A program made the position numbers and the translations under genes. Under the pieces are notes generated by a model. The model ran no database searches and was not told where the DNA came from. It saw nothing but the letters and a program-made list of their open reading frames with translations. Source: Cylindrodendrum hubeiense (Eukaryota > Ascomycota > Sordariomycetes > Hypocreales > Nectriaceae). From it: a stretch of 43,022 nt of DNA. Positions 9,671 to 21,243 of this stretch are shown piece by piece. The stretch lies in the NCBI GenBank assembly GCA_014621425.1, contig JAANBB010000354.1, positions 1 through 43,022 of the forward strand. The letters are read 5' to 3'. The stretch's first letter is position 1. Every line of letters begins with the position of its first letter.

Positions 9671-10784
9671 GGTTGCGGTTTATGTATCGGAGAGGAGAGA
9701 GGTGGTTGATGGGGAGACGCGGTGGCTATTGTCGAGGGTTTGGGTGGTTGGGTGGTTTGGTGGTGCGATTGCGACGGCGCAACCAGAGTGCGGAGTGCGA
9801 CCGGGGAACGCGACGGCGGGCGCAATCCGAGGCTCACAGAGCGTTGGGAGGATGCAGTGTTTGCGCGAGGAGCGAGGAGAATAGGCTGGCTATTGCGATG
9901 CGATGCGCGTGCTGGGAGGGTATTGAGAGTGTTGAGCGTGTTGGCAGCGTTGTTGCAGGAGTGGTTTGTCGGGTGCAGTGTGTATGAGTGCAGTGTGTGT
10001 GAGTGGTGGTGTTGGTGTTGGTGGACGGACTGGGGGCGAAAGGGCAGGGGATGCGACGGCCTAATATGAGCGACCAGGCGACAGGCGGCGGGCGGCAGGC
10101 GAAGAGGGCGCCGTGCTTGTCGTGGGGCGGGAGATGCGCAGCGTGTGCGAGTGTGTGAGTGTGTGTGGTGTGTGTGAGTGGTGTGTGTGTGCAGGCGCCG
10201 ACCGCCCCAAGCAAAGACGGTGGCCGTTTTTAGTGGGCACTGACCGCCCACACACACAGCGCACACAGTGGACTCCTCCCCAGTGGGCACTGGACGGTGG
10301 GCGGCACCGGTCGTAGTGTCGCAGTGGGCGTTGTGAGACCCCGTGGCACCCACCCCCAAGTCCCCAGTGCCCTTGAGCCCCCCGGGACGCCGGGTGCGAA
10401 GAGGCCACACAGGGGACCGCTACAGGGGGGTACGTACCGGCGAAAGACCCTGACACTGACAGTTGTGGCCCCGGCGCGGCCGCTTGCGGGTAGCCTAGGT
10501 CCCAGGTGGGGTCTGCGCAGCGGCCTTTTCCAGCGGATGCCCACAGTGACCAGCCTGCGATTGACACGGCAAGACACCTGCACCACACGACGCTGCCAGG
10601 GCCAAACGCGCGGTATCGTCGGTGTCGCCCAGGCACTGTACGAGACAACCCACGAACGCCCGGCTGGACGTACCTACCCAGGAACCACCCCCCTCGAGAC
10701 ACTGGGCTTCTCTCTACCTGCACCGTCGTCTCGACTCTCTGAGGCTCCGTCCGAGCAGAAGGAAAACCCGCTTGCGGCGAGACA
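9671..10784 (-). promoter_or_regulatory. ATG-free putative 5' leader/promoter of the Myb gene
   Basis: On the minus strand there is no ATG in these 1114 nt, whereas the plus strand carries about ten. That asymmetry suggests a transcribed leader under selection against upstream starts, or composition skew from the GT/CA-rich tracts. The true transcription start cannot be seen. Confidence 0.45.
10141..10192 (+). repeat. GT-rich microsatellite
   Basis: An interrupted (GT)n/(GTGTGA) tract lies within the putative Myb leader; on the transcribed minus strand it reads as a CA tract. Confidence 0.8.
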
Positions 10785-10799
10785 TCCCGAGTCCTGACG

Positions 10800-10853
10800 C
10801 AGACGTGTAGACGTAGACGCAGACACAGACGCAGACGCAGACGCAGACGCAGA
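10800..10853 (+). repeat. GCAGAC hexanucleotide repeat
   Basis: About eight imperfect to perfect copies of a GACGCA/GACGTA hexamer, with four exact consecutive units near the right end. Confidence 0.85.
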
Positions 10854-11606
10854 TTACACACGGACGCGCCCCACGATCTCGCCGTCGACAGTAGGCGCAG
10901 ACGACGGGGCACAGGCCTCACGGATCTATCTCTGTCTCTCATTGTTGCTTTTCCTTGCCCAACTCGTCGTCCTCGACGGATCTGCCTCCGTACACTCTCA
11001 CTCTGCTGTGTCTCACCAGACGACGGACCCGTAGCTCCAGGCAGGCAAGTTGGCAGGCAAGTTGGCAGCCTACCCTCTAACCCTCTGCCCTCCTCGTCCG
11101 TCGCCCAGCTACCAGCGAGCCATCGTGTCTCTCCCTCTTGTGCTCCACCAGTTACTCCCTCTCACTGCTCCCTCCCACTGCTCCCTCTCGCTCTCCCTCT
11201 GTCCTCCTCCCCCTCCCTCGGACCCCGTCGTCTTCAGCATTGCGAACCCACCCCAGTCTCGCCTTGTGCTCATCTCTCTTGCTGCACGACATCCGCCACC
11301 TGCACAGAACCCCAAGGCAAAGCAAAGCAAAGCAAACCCGCCCAATACCGGGGTGCGCCGCGCAGATGAGCGTCCCAAGACAGCGCCCAGTCAGTCCTGC
11401 GTAGATCGATCTGAGTCTTTGCCGCAAATCATGTCCAGCTGTGATGCGACCTTGAACCCGGCGCTCATCTTCAAGTCCCGATGGCAGACAGGAAACACAG
11501 GAAAAAGAAAAACGGCATAGGTCGACTATCCACCATCATACGACCAGTTGCCCGTAATTATCGCCCACATCGGAATTCATCGTAGATTGCATTCTTCTCG
11601 ACTTTT

Positions 11607-11632
11607 CTTATTTTATTTTATTTTTTATTTTC
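11607..11632 (+). repeat. TTTTA-rich tract
   Basis: A run of T4-6 blocks separated by single A residues lies just before an ATG at 11641. The frame from that ATG is only 52 codons long and low in complexity, so no gene is called. Confidence 0.7.
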
Positions 11633-13383
11633 CTCTGACCATGTCGTCGGGTTTGACCGGTGGCAACACCCGGAGCTCCGGTCGGCATCAGCAGAAACAG
11701 CCTTCACTTGGTCAACAAACAAACCCAAGGGATGGAGGGGAGGGACTTCTCCCAAGCGCACCCTCAAGGCCTAAAGGGACGGCTCGTCTATCCTAGCGTT
11801 GTCCGTCCCATCGATCCTTTCCCTTCCCATCCCAAGTCCCTTCGTCCCCTTCCCTTTAGCACCATCCCTATCCGAGTTTCGCTCTCCCTCTGCCATGCGT
11901 TAGTCGGCTTCTCTTCCTCGCGCGCCCTTCTGCAGTAGTGTGTCCCATGGTCTCATTGTCCAAACACCCTCAGCTACTACTGAGTCATGGATCCAGCCTA
12001 TCCGACCCGACCACACCTCCTACACCGTGCCTAGCAGGCACTCGATCACGGATAGAGCTAGGTGGGTAGCATGCAGCCCAGGAACAATCAATCTGTGACC
12101 GTCGCCCTTCTTGGCCTGCAGTAGGTCTTCCGCCAGGCATGGCAGAACATGTTTGTAGCACAGTAGACGCGGGTTCACGCGGGTTCATCCGCCCATCCTC
12201 GTGGCCCACGCCATCCACCCCAAAACCCAATGTCGTGGACGATGCGACTCAATGACCAATACGTCGGCAGAACGTCACACTCATCGACATGTCAGGGATG
12301 GGAATCGAGCTGTCAATCTCTCGGGTTCCCAGTGATGCTCGACAGACAAGGTCCTGTGCCAATTGTGCCAGTCACGTCCTGCCTGGTCAGACACACCGGA
12401 CGCTTTCTGACGCAGATAGCACGGCTACATAGGACCCGGCTTCACAGGACCCGGCCTGAGCGCAGGTGCGGAGGGGACAAGGGCCATCCATCCCAACCGC
12501 TCCCACGTTGGGGCTGCAGGGTCTTCTGGTCGCCCGGCAAGAGATAGGCATCCGCCACCGACGGCTGCGGCGTCATTCATCCTTGGGTTTTCGCTTTCGC
12601 ACGGGAGGCCGGGTTCAGGCCTCCTTCAGGTCCCCCCTCCCCCTTCCCCTCCATAGCTCCCTCGATGATGCGGATGATATCACCATGTGAGCATGTAAGA
12701 GATTGCGACACCATCTCGAGTGTGTGCCAGTGTGCCAGTGTGCGTGAGTGTGCGATCCTTTTTTCCGCAATTAGCCCTCCCTTTGACGTCGACGAGTGGG
12801 TGTGCGAGTGAGGTCATCCCCCATATTAATCTCTTAGGCTGGTGCTCCCTCCAAAGGAGTCCCCCTCCAGCTCTGTCTAATTCACGTCGCAGAGAGAGCG
12901 CGGTGCCCACTATGGACCGACAGACGAATAGCAGTTGCCCTTTGGATTTTCGACGTGCCCCTCTCTTTGTTCGTGCTGGCCGTTGATGGTGGGCAGGGAT
13001 AGTGGGCAGGGATGGATGGCACACCAATCGAGAACGCATAGGATGAAATCGTACAGGGCAGCAGAGCATAATGATCGCCGTCTTTGTTCGTTTCAGAAAC
13101 GCCCATGTGAGAAGATCGGTGCCGCCTCGTTTCGATCCCCTTCCTGCGAGCGTCTTTCTTCACCGGCCTGCCACATCACCTTATCGACACGCTCAGCTGC
13201 ATGTCGCTCCGGCGCCTGCACAACGAGGTCATGCCGCAGTGCCCAACTGCAAGTCATCGCCAGCGCATGGAGGCGAAACGCCCACCCCATTGGCTGCCAT
13301 ACATGGTTTTCGCTGCTCCCGGTGCGCGATTACCGCGAGTCGTGGGTCTGGAGGCACGCGGTGTAACAGGCTGTGAAGTCGAC

Positions 13384-13435
13384 GTGACGTCGCGGGAGAC
13401 GCGACTCGACGCGACTTTGACGCGTTTAGACGCGT
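13384..13435. promoter_or_regulatory. Four helically phased GACGCG motifs (MluI-box-like)
   Basis: GACGCG starts at 13398, 13408, 13419 and 13429, spaced 10, 11 and 10 bp, about one DNA turn each. The last two are full ACGCGT MluI boxes (13420-13425, 13430-13435), the known core of MBF sites. TGACGTCG lies just upstream and TTTAATTAAT downstream. The nearest recognised genes are about 3 kb or more away. A regulatory role is inference; a decayed short tandem repeat is the main alternative. Confidence 0.45.
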
Positions 13436-16361
13436 GCGGGTTTAATTAATGCACTGACCCCGCTTGCAGAATTGGCCAATGGCCATATGCGTAAATACGG
13501 GGCTATGGAGACCGCATGCACGCACTTCCGTGTGTGGTCTGTGCGGATGCATCCACTTAACGATTCTCAACGACTCCCTCTACACGCAACGCTTGAGGCC
13601 GTCGTCAAGGTCTCACCGTCTTTATACGTGTGGGAGAGGGCCGCAAATAATCGCTCACCTGATGGGAGTTGCGGTGAAAAAATCACACGTCCGTTTTGAC
13701 GTGTACAGACTAGGCGTCCCTGGAGGATACTCACAGATCCCCCATCACATGGCTCACCACTTGGCGTCGTCTCTCGCTCCGCTTGGTCTATCCTCACATC
13801 GACACAGATTCAGCCAAGACCAAAGCTCTCTGCTCCTCCTCTACCCCTCATCCATAATTACATGTAAACTCCGCTTGCCCATTAACTCCATCAGACAAGC
13901 CCGCCTGGATCAGATGCATCTGAGACCCCCATCAGTCCCTGTGGGCTGTTCCCCCGGAGAGCCCACCACAGCTCCCTTGACGGCCCCTCCGCCATCCCGT
14001 AGGATGCGACAAACGCCTCAGCTTGGCTACCCCTTGTTCCGCTGTGCCTTTGTCCCACCCCGACGACACAGCCAAATCGGCCACGGCCCCCATCTGCGAC
14101 ACTCCAGCTGTGCCCCAGCGCTGCGGTTCTTCCTCACTGCCTATCTCATCTTATCTGCCCATCTAAGGTAGCTCGTGTCTCTCTGTCGTCTCGGCCAGAC
14201 CCCGCACCACCGGAGTCTGGAGCTCTCTCCATCCCTTAGCAACGAACGTCTCGATCGCACCACGACAGCTAGTCCAGAAGCGACGACGGATCAATCCCTT
14301 TGTCCGTCTGTGCTCGCCCTTTTTGGAGAGAGGGCCCGATTTGTCTGCTCCGGCGCTTTGTTCAGTGCCCGCACAGCCCGAAACGCACTGACTGGCTTAG
14401 GTAGTGAGTGGGTAGTAGTTCGTGAGGGAGTCGGTGGAGGCGGCGGACGAGGCCCACGAGGTTAAACAAAGTGCATCGCTTGGCGAGCGACCTTGACGCT
14501 GAATCGCTGATGCACCGGCGTCCATCTCCCACCCGGGCTGGGCCGATTTCAGGGGTGGTTTCCGAGCTCTATGCATACGGCTAGGCTTTGGCCAGGGCGT
14601 GATGAGGGGTCTCGAGAGGAAGTGGATGCTGTGAAAGGCCGAGCTTGATACCCAAATACCCTCGTAAGTTGCTAGGTAAGTTGCTAGGTCGGTGTTATCA
14701 TCATGTTGCAGTGCGGGGACATCTCGGCCATTAGGCTGCGGATACCGAGACTCGTCGTCATGGGTCCAAGTAGGCAAGTGGGAAACTGACCTCGAGTCCC
14801 GAGGTTCCCATAACCGAGTGCGTGATAAGCCATCTTGGGTCCGCCTGGTGTAGTCCCCGGTGTAGTCCTCGGCCTATGGCAGCGCTGAAGCACTGGTTGA
14901 GACGCAACGTAACAGCCCCATTATGCACACATCGCATGCATTGTCACCCTTTAGATCACCCGTGCCTGCCTCCAGCTGCCCCGGTTCTTCCCAAATCAAA
15001 TGACCCCTCCTCAGCCTAGGTACCAAATCCCCCTCCATTCATGACATCACACCTCCTCTCTATCGCAAATGCGCCCTCATTCACCCATCTTCAACCCCAA
15101 TACCATGACATTCCCAGAGATGGCCCTCGTCACACCGGTTGGCCCTCCACGACACCTGCCCATTGTCATAAGTTGGCGTTACGGTTTCCGAACGCCCATT
15201 CACCATGTTCTGACCATCTCGCTAACTCCATTGACTGTGTAAACATGCCGTATTGGCCACTCTCTTCTGACATGCGACATTGAAGCCACACGAGGCCGTG
15301 ATACAGACATCACGATGGGTACGAAGCAGACCCTTGAGACATCTGGCTACCTCGCCTAGGCGGTGTAACTGCTTTCTTTCCGATTTTCAATCAACCCATT
15401 ATTCCACCATCTTGAACTCGTACCCATTGTGCACACACATCACAGCCAAACACGCCCAAACTCGCATCTTCGAAGTTCACAATGATAATACAGGTGCCAT
15501 TGTAACAATTTGGTTCCAAATAGACTTTGCAAATAATTTCGGCCGTATCCTAGAAATCACAAAGTGTGATGATGCCAGAAACTAGCCTCAACTCTTGCAC
15601 ATCACTATCTCAACCAGAATAACACCATCACAATCACATCACACATCATGACCTAGGAACTGCTCACAAACATACACAACAAAGAGTCCCCCGTTGGTGA
15701 CAGAGACTGAATTATTATGTCGTAATTACATCCAAGCCGCGTGCCTCAAAACGCCATTCGCACGAGAATCAACTTCCATCCCATCCAACCAGTTCCTCCT
15801 CATTTTCGTCCTCCGCTTCTCGCGCAGTGTAGAAACAGTTCGGCTGGATCAAACCCAACTTCTTTCGCCCTCTCGCCTACACACGTTCTGCCCCGTCTCA
15901 TGTTATCCTTACGGCAGTGCCAAGAACAATCATACCGCACTGCCTGCTTGCCCGGCACAAAGAACCATGACCGGACCAGTCCACTATTCTTCATTTTCCC
16001 AATGTGTCGCGATTATCGCATTTTCCTCCCCATTTCTAGTCTAAAGTCTCCGTCTCCAAGAAATACCGTGTGAAGGAGGGTGGTGAATGAGATGAGCCAT
16101 CTTCTTGCTCCGAAAAGACAACTCCTAGAATCCGGCCCCATGAAATAGCCCCCTGGGATGATGCAATGATGCGGTGTGTATGCCAAAAACTCAAAAGGAA
16201 TGCTGAAGACGCCTCCTTTCCAAGAAGGCGTCTGGGGAAGTGGGGATCGCGGGTGTTGGTGGATCCCATTATAGTAGAGAAAGGTGGTTGTGGTAATTAG
16301 TCGTAGTCGTTCTCTTGGCCATTATTACCCAGTCATAGGGTTTCCCGTCGTCATACGCTTT

Positions 16362-18748
16362 TTACATGACAATGCAGTCCTTGTCGTCCCTCTGTCCCTT
16401 CTGAATCTTGCCGTTTCGTGGGGCAGCAACCTCCATAGGGGTGCCCTCTCCACTAACCGCGGCTTGGATAATGGCCAGTCGTTGCTTGGCTCGTTCGTCT
16501 CCGGCATCGGCAGCCTGAACGTACCAAACGTTGGCTTCCAGAATATCGCGGCGGCAGCCAATACCCATCTCAGTAAAGTAACCTACGGCATATTGGGCTT
16601 TCACGTAACCTGCAAAGAAATCATCAGCAATTCGCTTTCGACAGGGATTCCGGGTACCAAAAGCAACTTACCCAAGTCTGCTGATCGATGAGCCCATTCA
16701 TAGGCTTCCTCCTCATCCTTTTCCAGGATCGGCGCAGCACCAACCATGTACCAAGCACACAGTCCCATCATAGCGCCGGCATGTCCACGCTCTGCAGCAC
16801 CAGTGTAAAAGTGTACACTAAGAGCTGGATCGCGGGGACAGGTAAGCTTTCCATGCTCATAAGCATCACCTAGGCGGAAATTGGCCTCCGGATGTCCCAG
16901 ATCCGCAGCCTGCGTGAACAGTTCCGCGGCATAGCTATCATCCATGAAGACATCATCACCGTATCCAGTCTCATATAAACAACCAAGCTGGTATGGGGCG
17001 ACGTTGTACTGAGAATCAGCCGCCTCGGTAGCCAACTTCAACCACTTGATACCCTCTCGGTATCGCTTCTCGCCGAGGTCGCCAGACAGACAGGCTTTGC
17101 CAAGGCGAGTCATGGCTCCAGGGTGTCCTTTTGATGCAGCTGTTCGCAGGAACTGCACCGCCTTCGCAGGATCTTTGCGGCAGCCCCAGCCGAATTCGTA
17201 GCAAAGGGCAGTGCGATATCCAGATTCTGCGTGACCACGCCTCGCGGCCAAGACGAATAGGGGGAAAGCCGAGTTGTAGTCCTCCTTGCCCTTGTTAAAG
17301 AGGCCGGACGCATAACCGTCTGCAAGGTAGTACTGAGCAAAAGGGTACCCTCCACTGGCGAGGCGCTGGAGGATCTGACGGGCTTCCTTCACCAATTCGT
17401 AGGGGCTGGAGACAGTGCCCTCGGCCGTTGGGCTATCGGTCCCCTTCTGGGGCTTGGGGCTGGATTTCCGCATCTTAGGATCCGAAAGGTCGAGGCCCTG
17501 CTCCTGGGCTGTAGAGACCAAGAATACAGCAAACGAATACTGAATATTAACATCGTTGGTCTTCTTGACATTTAGACGATACATGTCTAGCGTCTTCTGG
17601 GTGCTGAGCAGGGAAGCATTATTGCCAATAACAGTTCGCAAGTTCGAATTGTCAAGAGCCAGCGGTGCTGGGGCTTGCTGAGGGTATGGCACGTTGAGAA
17701 GCTCTGCATACGATGCGGGTCGGACATCAGGGGACTTGCGCGTCCCAGATGGCGTGCGCATATGTGAACCGCCGGGCATGAGTCCAGGAGATCGGCCGCG
17801 GGGGCCAAAGTCGGAGAGGGCCGAATAGGCTGACTGCGGTCGAGGCGCAGAGCTCTGTCTGAAGTTGTTGGAGCTGGGAGTAAGATGGCGCCTGACGTGT
17901 GCAGCATTCTCGGCCAAATCGGGGTTCGAGGCTGTTCGTCCATCATCGTTGGGGACGCTCGAGACACGAGCGGGATAGTCACGCTGGTGGTGATACTGGA
18001 ATTGCGGGACAGATTGGTCTCTAGGTATGCCACCCTCGATGACGGAGCTTTCAGGGGAATCGCCAATGGTCTGGCACTCAGTGTTCTCATTAATGCCTGA
18101 GAGCGAGCTGGCGCTGGTGTTTGCAGATGACTGGGCCGATGCCGGCTGCTGGTTCGTGCTGGTTGTCTCGTCCGACTCACGGCTGTTGCGATAAATGTCC
18201 TGATTGCGCACTCTGTCTTTAGGGCTCATCATGTTAGGCTCGAATCCATCAGCGACGGGCCCAGAAGTGGCCATCATGGGCGCCTCTGTAGTGTTGCGAA
18301 CGGTCTTGGCAGGGCTGGACATGGGAGACTGAGAAAAGGAGGGGTCGAAAGACAAGACAGGAGGTCCATCTGTGTTTGGGAGTCCTTGGGCGGTGTCGAA
18401 GAAGTCTCGAGGACTCCGGGGGCTCGACGGCTGGTAGGTGGCATGAGGAGGAGGGGGAGGGGGCGCCCCAGCTGGAGGCGAGGAGAGCTGGTCGCGGGTG
18501 CGGTAGACGAGCTCAGCTTGAGCGCCGTGCATTTGAGTATGTTCGATATCTACATTTGAAGGCTGAGCCCAGTTGTCGTCCTGGAAGTTTACTCGCACGG
18601 GGGAGATGGGGGCATCCCGCAACCGGGGGCCACCGGCCATGTCGAGGTCAGGGACATTAATAGGGCTTCGGGGCCCGTCGTCCGGAAGGTCCTGGCGGTT
18701 GGAGGTCGGCGACGCGATGGGCGGAGGTGAGGTGGTAACTGCAGCCAT
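16362..18748 (-). CDS. skt5: Skt5/Chs4-type Sel1-repeat activator of chitin synthase
   Basis: Skt5 (yeast Chs4) binds and activates the Chs3-type chitin synthase at the plasma membrane. Exons 18748-16672 and 16609-16362 with a 62-nt GTAAGT..TGCAG intron give 774 residues. The N-terminal half is Pro/Ser-rich and disordered. From about residue 455 come Sel1 repeats, with units such as GYRTALCYEFGWGCRKDPAK, PYQLGCLYETGYGDD, ANFRLGDAYEHG, and AQYAVGYFTEMGIGC across the splice join (GACTTGG|GTTACGTG). The C-terminus is CIVM, a CaaX box fitting farnesylation as described for yeast Skt5. The first ATG in the frame is used. A 9-codon upstream ORF lies at 18925-18896. The gene points away from the class IV chitin synthase 9 kb to the right, its expected client. 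Fungi often carry several Skt5 paralogs; which one this is cannot be settled here. Confidence 0.9.
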
Positions 18749-18895
18749 GGCTGTGGGACAAACAGTCGCAGCGCAAACGCAGCCGGACGAGTGTCAAGAA
18801 GTTGGCTGTGGTGTAACGATGGAGTCGTGGTGCGACGAGACCCGCAGGGAGAGGAGTCGGCGGAAAGACCAAGGCCACGAGGTTCTAGGATTGGG

Positions 18896-18925
18896 TTATT
18901 GGATGGTCGGACGCTGTGGAAGCAT
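18896..18925 (-). promoter_or_regulatory. uORF in putative Skt5 leader
   Basis: ATG at 18925 opens a 9-codon frame ending in TAA at 18896, 147 nt before the Skt5 start. It is the only minus-strand ATG between 18749 and 19258. Whether it is transcribed is unknown. Confidence 0.4.
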
Positions 18926-19887
18926 CCGTCGCTGGCGCTGGCGCTGGCGAAAAAGGAAGATCGGAGTGGTTGAGATGGGCGGTGGGAGACCGGAGACTGG
19001 GCGATCGGGGGGTGGCGGAGGCTGGCGATGGCGGAGGAGTTGGTGGAGGTGGTGGTTCGGAAGCCGGACAGCCGAGACGAGACGGCAGCGCACAGGCAGT
19101 AAGGAGAACAATAACGAGCGACGCGGGGTTTGGAGGGCGATGGAGGGCGATAGAGGCCGTTTAATGGCCGTGGGAGCGCAATGGAATGGGATACCGGCAA
19201 AGAATACGGTTTAGAGCAGCACCGCGCAGGGAGAAACGACGGCGTTGAGGAGAGAAAATTCCATAGAGGGGATGGGATGGGTGGAGTGCGTGCTGCAGTG
19301 GGCAGCAGTGGGTAGCAGTGGGTGCAGGTGCCTTTTTTTGGCGGTGGTGGTGGTAGTTGCGCTGATGCTGGGACGGCCTGGGGTTTAGTTTAGGGAGGGG
19401 CCTGCCGCAGCGGTGCAAATGCGGGTGCGCGGGTGCGCGGTTGCAGGCGGTGCAGGCGATGCAGTAGCGGTGCAGCGGTGCAGTGGGGAGAGGATGCATC
19501 AGGCGGAGGCAGTAGCTGTTTAGCGGTTTCTAGCCTGGAGAAGACGAGGTACCTCGGGCTCGGAGCAAGGTAGCGAGTACACACTACCTGGGGGGCCAAG
19601 GCGTGGCATGCCGCAGAACTAGAGCTGAACCCGCCCCGGCAGGGATAATTCACGGCCCTCCAGACACCGCCGCCTGGACGAGGCAGATTCCCAAGGGAGT
19701 CTCACGCGGAACTAGTTGGCACGCACAACTCGCAACTCGTGGTGTTTGGCGCTGCGGAATATCCAGCTAAAATCCGTTTGTAACAGAGAGCGCATGGGGG
19801 ACAGCACGATAGGGCAGGGGCGCCTCGGCAGGGCACAGCACGTTGCACTACCTGAGGTGCCTAGGTAGGTACCTGCACAGGGCGCTC

Positions 19888-19911
19888 GCTGGTTGCTGGT
19901 TGCTGGTTGCT
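19888..19911 (+). repeat. GCTGGTT heptamer repeat
   Basis: Three exact copies of GCTGGTT plus a partial GCT. Confidence 0.85.
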
Positions 19912-21221
19912 CTAAGCCAGGACGTCCCGACGCACTGATCTGACGAAACCCCTTTTTTTAACTCCGTCCCAGCAGGCAGGGGGGTGGCAACGGTAGGCGC
20001 GTGGGTGGTGTGGGTGTGTGTTGTGGGCAGCACAGTCGGGATGACGATATCACGGTACTGTAATGGCGATGCCAATCCCGACCCGCTTTGCGTAGTACGG
20101 ACACTCCAAGACGAAAAGACATATGAATCAAGTCCACAGGCAGGGGCAGTCGCTGAAGGGCAACCACTGCGAAGGCTGCGATGACACAATGGAGGGAAAT
20201 GTCCACGTTGTCTTGGCCAGGTCAGCAACTGGGGAGGGTGCCTCGGGAGAAGTGCCCAAGCCGGTCTAAACAAGTGGCTGTAGTCGTCGGTGTCAGAGGA
20301 CGAGCCTCCGGGGCACGGCGCTGTACAGAGTACTCAATACGAGCTACGTCAACGCGGGCAAGTTGGAAATGGCTTGAATAATGGGCATAAGGTAGGGAGT
20401 CTGGGCCTCCTCTGTGGATGGATTGGATGGAGGTGCAAGTAGAAGTGGGAGTCCAAGATGGCGCGGATGCAGCGGCCAAGCCAACTCAGTCGGGACCAAT
20501 CCAACCCTAGCCAAGCAAGCCGCCACCAAGTAAACATGTCCTTCCCAGCGGTTTCCGTCTACAAATAACAGCCAGAGCTGGCTGGCCCACGCCCAAAGTG
20601 GCCAAGTCTCGCCCGTTCTCGGAACACTTGCCGCAGCGAGTGATTCCCCAGAGCTACGCTGGCCCACGCTGGGCTGCTGCACCAAGGGCCCTGCGACAAG
20701 GGACTTGACGAGCTACAAGTATGTAGCATTGACACGGAACAGAGGCGCATCAGGTCCTGGACAGGCCAAGCGCCAAATTTGTTTCATTTGCATCAGACAC
20801 ACCCACGCTCACACGCCAACCCCCTTCCAGAGCTCACCTCCAGTGCGTAAGGGCAGCACGCTGGCCCAAGGAAACGGAACCGAGACGTCAATGTCAGGTC
20901 AGGCCAGACACGCAATGATGAGTTGCCGAGGCGGGATGGGACGCACCAAGGCCAACATCTCCGTATCTCCACCTACCACTCTGACAATTTGCTCGGCGGT
21001 GGCGGGGATGGGGCATTGCGGTGGAGGCCGACGTGGAGAGCGGCCATTGCAAGAAGACGAATCGTGGTGAGCTGTGCCAGACAACATCTGACTAGCGACC
21101 GCCCGTCATCATTGTCCTCGTCCAACATGCAGCCATTGGCCCATCCCGGCACTGCAGTCTGCCTGCTGAAATGCTGCCGGCGAGCCTTACCGAGGATCTG
21201 CTGAACTCGATGCAGTGCCGC

Positions 21222-21243
21222 GCTGTGCTGTGCTGTGCTGTGC
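21222..21243 (+). repeat. GCTGT pentamer repeat
   Basis: Four consecutive GCTGT units and a partial copy. Confidence 0.85.

Larger units (their letters stand above)
10785..16361. other. Gene-poor intergenic region, about 5.6 kb
   Basis: Lying between the Myb gene and the 3' side of the Skt5 gene, this region shows no open frame with a recognisable protein. The frames present are Pro/Ser/Arg-rich composition artefacts. Visible structure includes a hexamer repeat near 10800, pyrimidine-rich runs on the plus strand at about 11125-11225, a TTTTA-rich run at 11607-11632, four phased GACGCG motifs at 13398-13434, and short repeats such as GTTGCTAGGTAA near 14670. The plus strand has no ATG from about 10540 to 11365, which together with the CT-rich run could mark the 5' end of a plus-strand noncoding or spliced transcript. 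None of this establishes a gene. The end near 16362 should include the Skt5 3' UTR. Confidence 0.5.

Noticed and set aside
9418..10942. Long minus-strand open frames of 293 and 330 residues upstream of and overlapping the Myb gene
   Set aside because: The 330-residue frame has no ATG start. Both are made of Thr/His/Ser/Pro/Arg from CA- and GC-rich repeats and have no domain.
11641..11796. Short frame starting at an ATG with good context after a TTTTA tract
   Set aside because: Only 52 codons, low complexity, no plausible splice extension found; recorded only as context.
13464..14171. 235-codon plus-strand open frame
   Set aside because: Composition is Pro/Ser/His/Arg rich with no domain, and other frames are similarly open; looks like chance.
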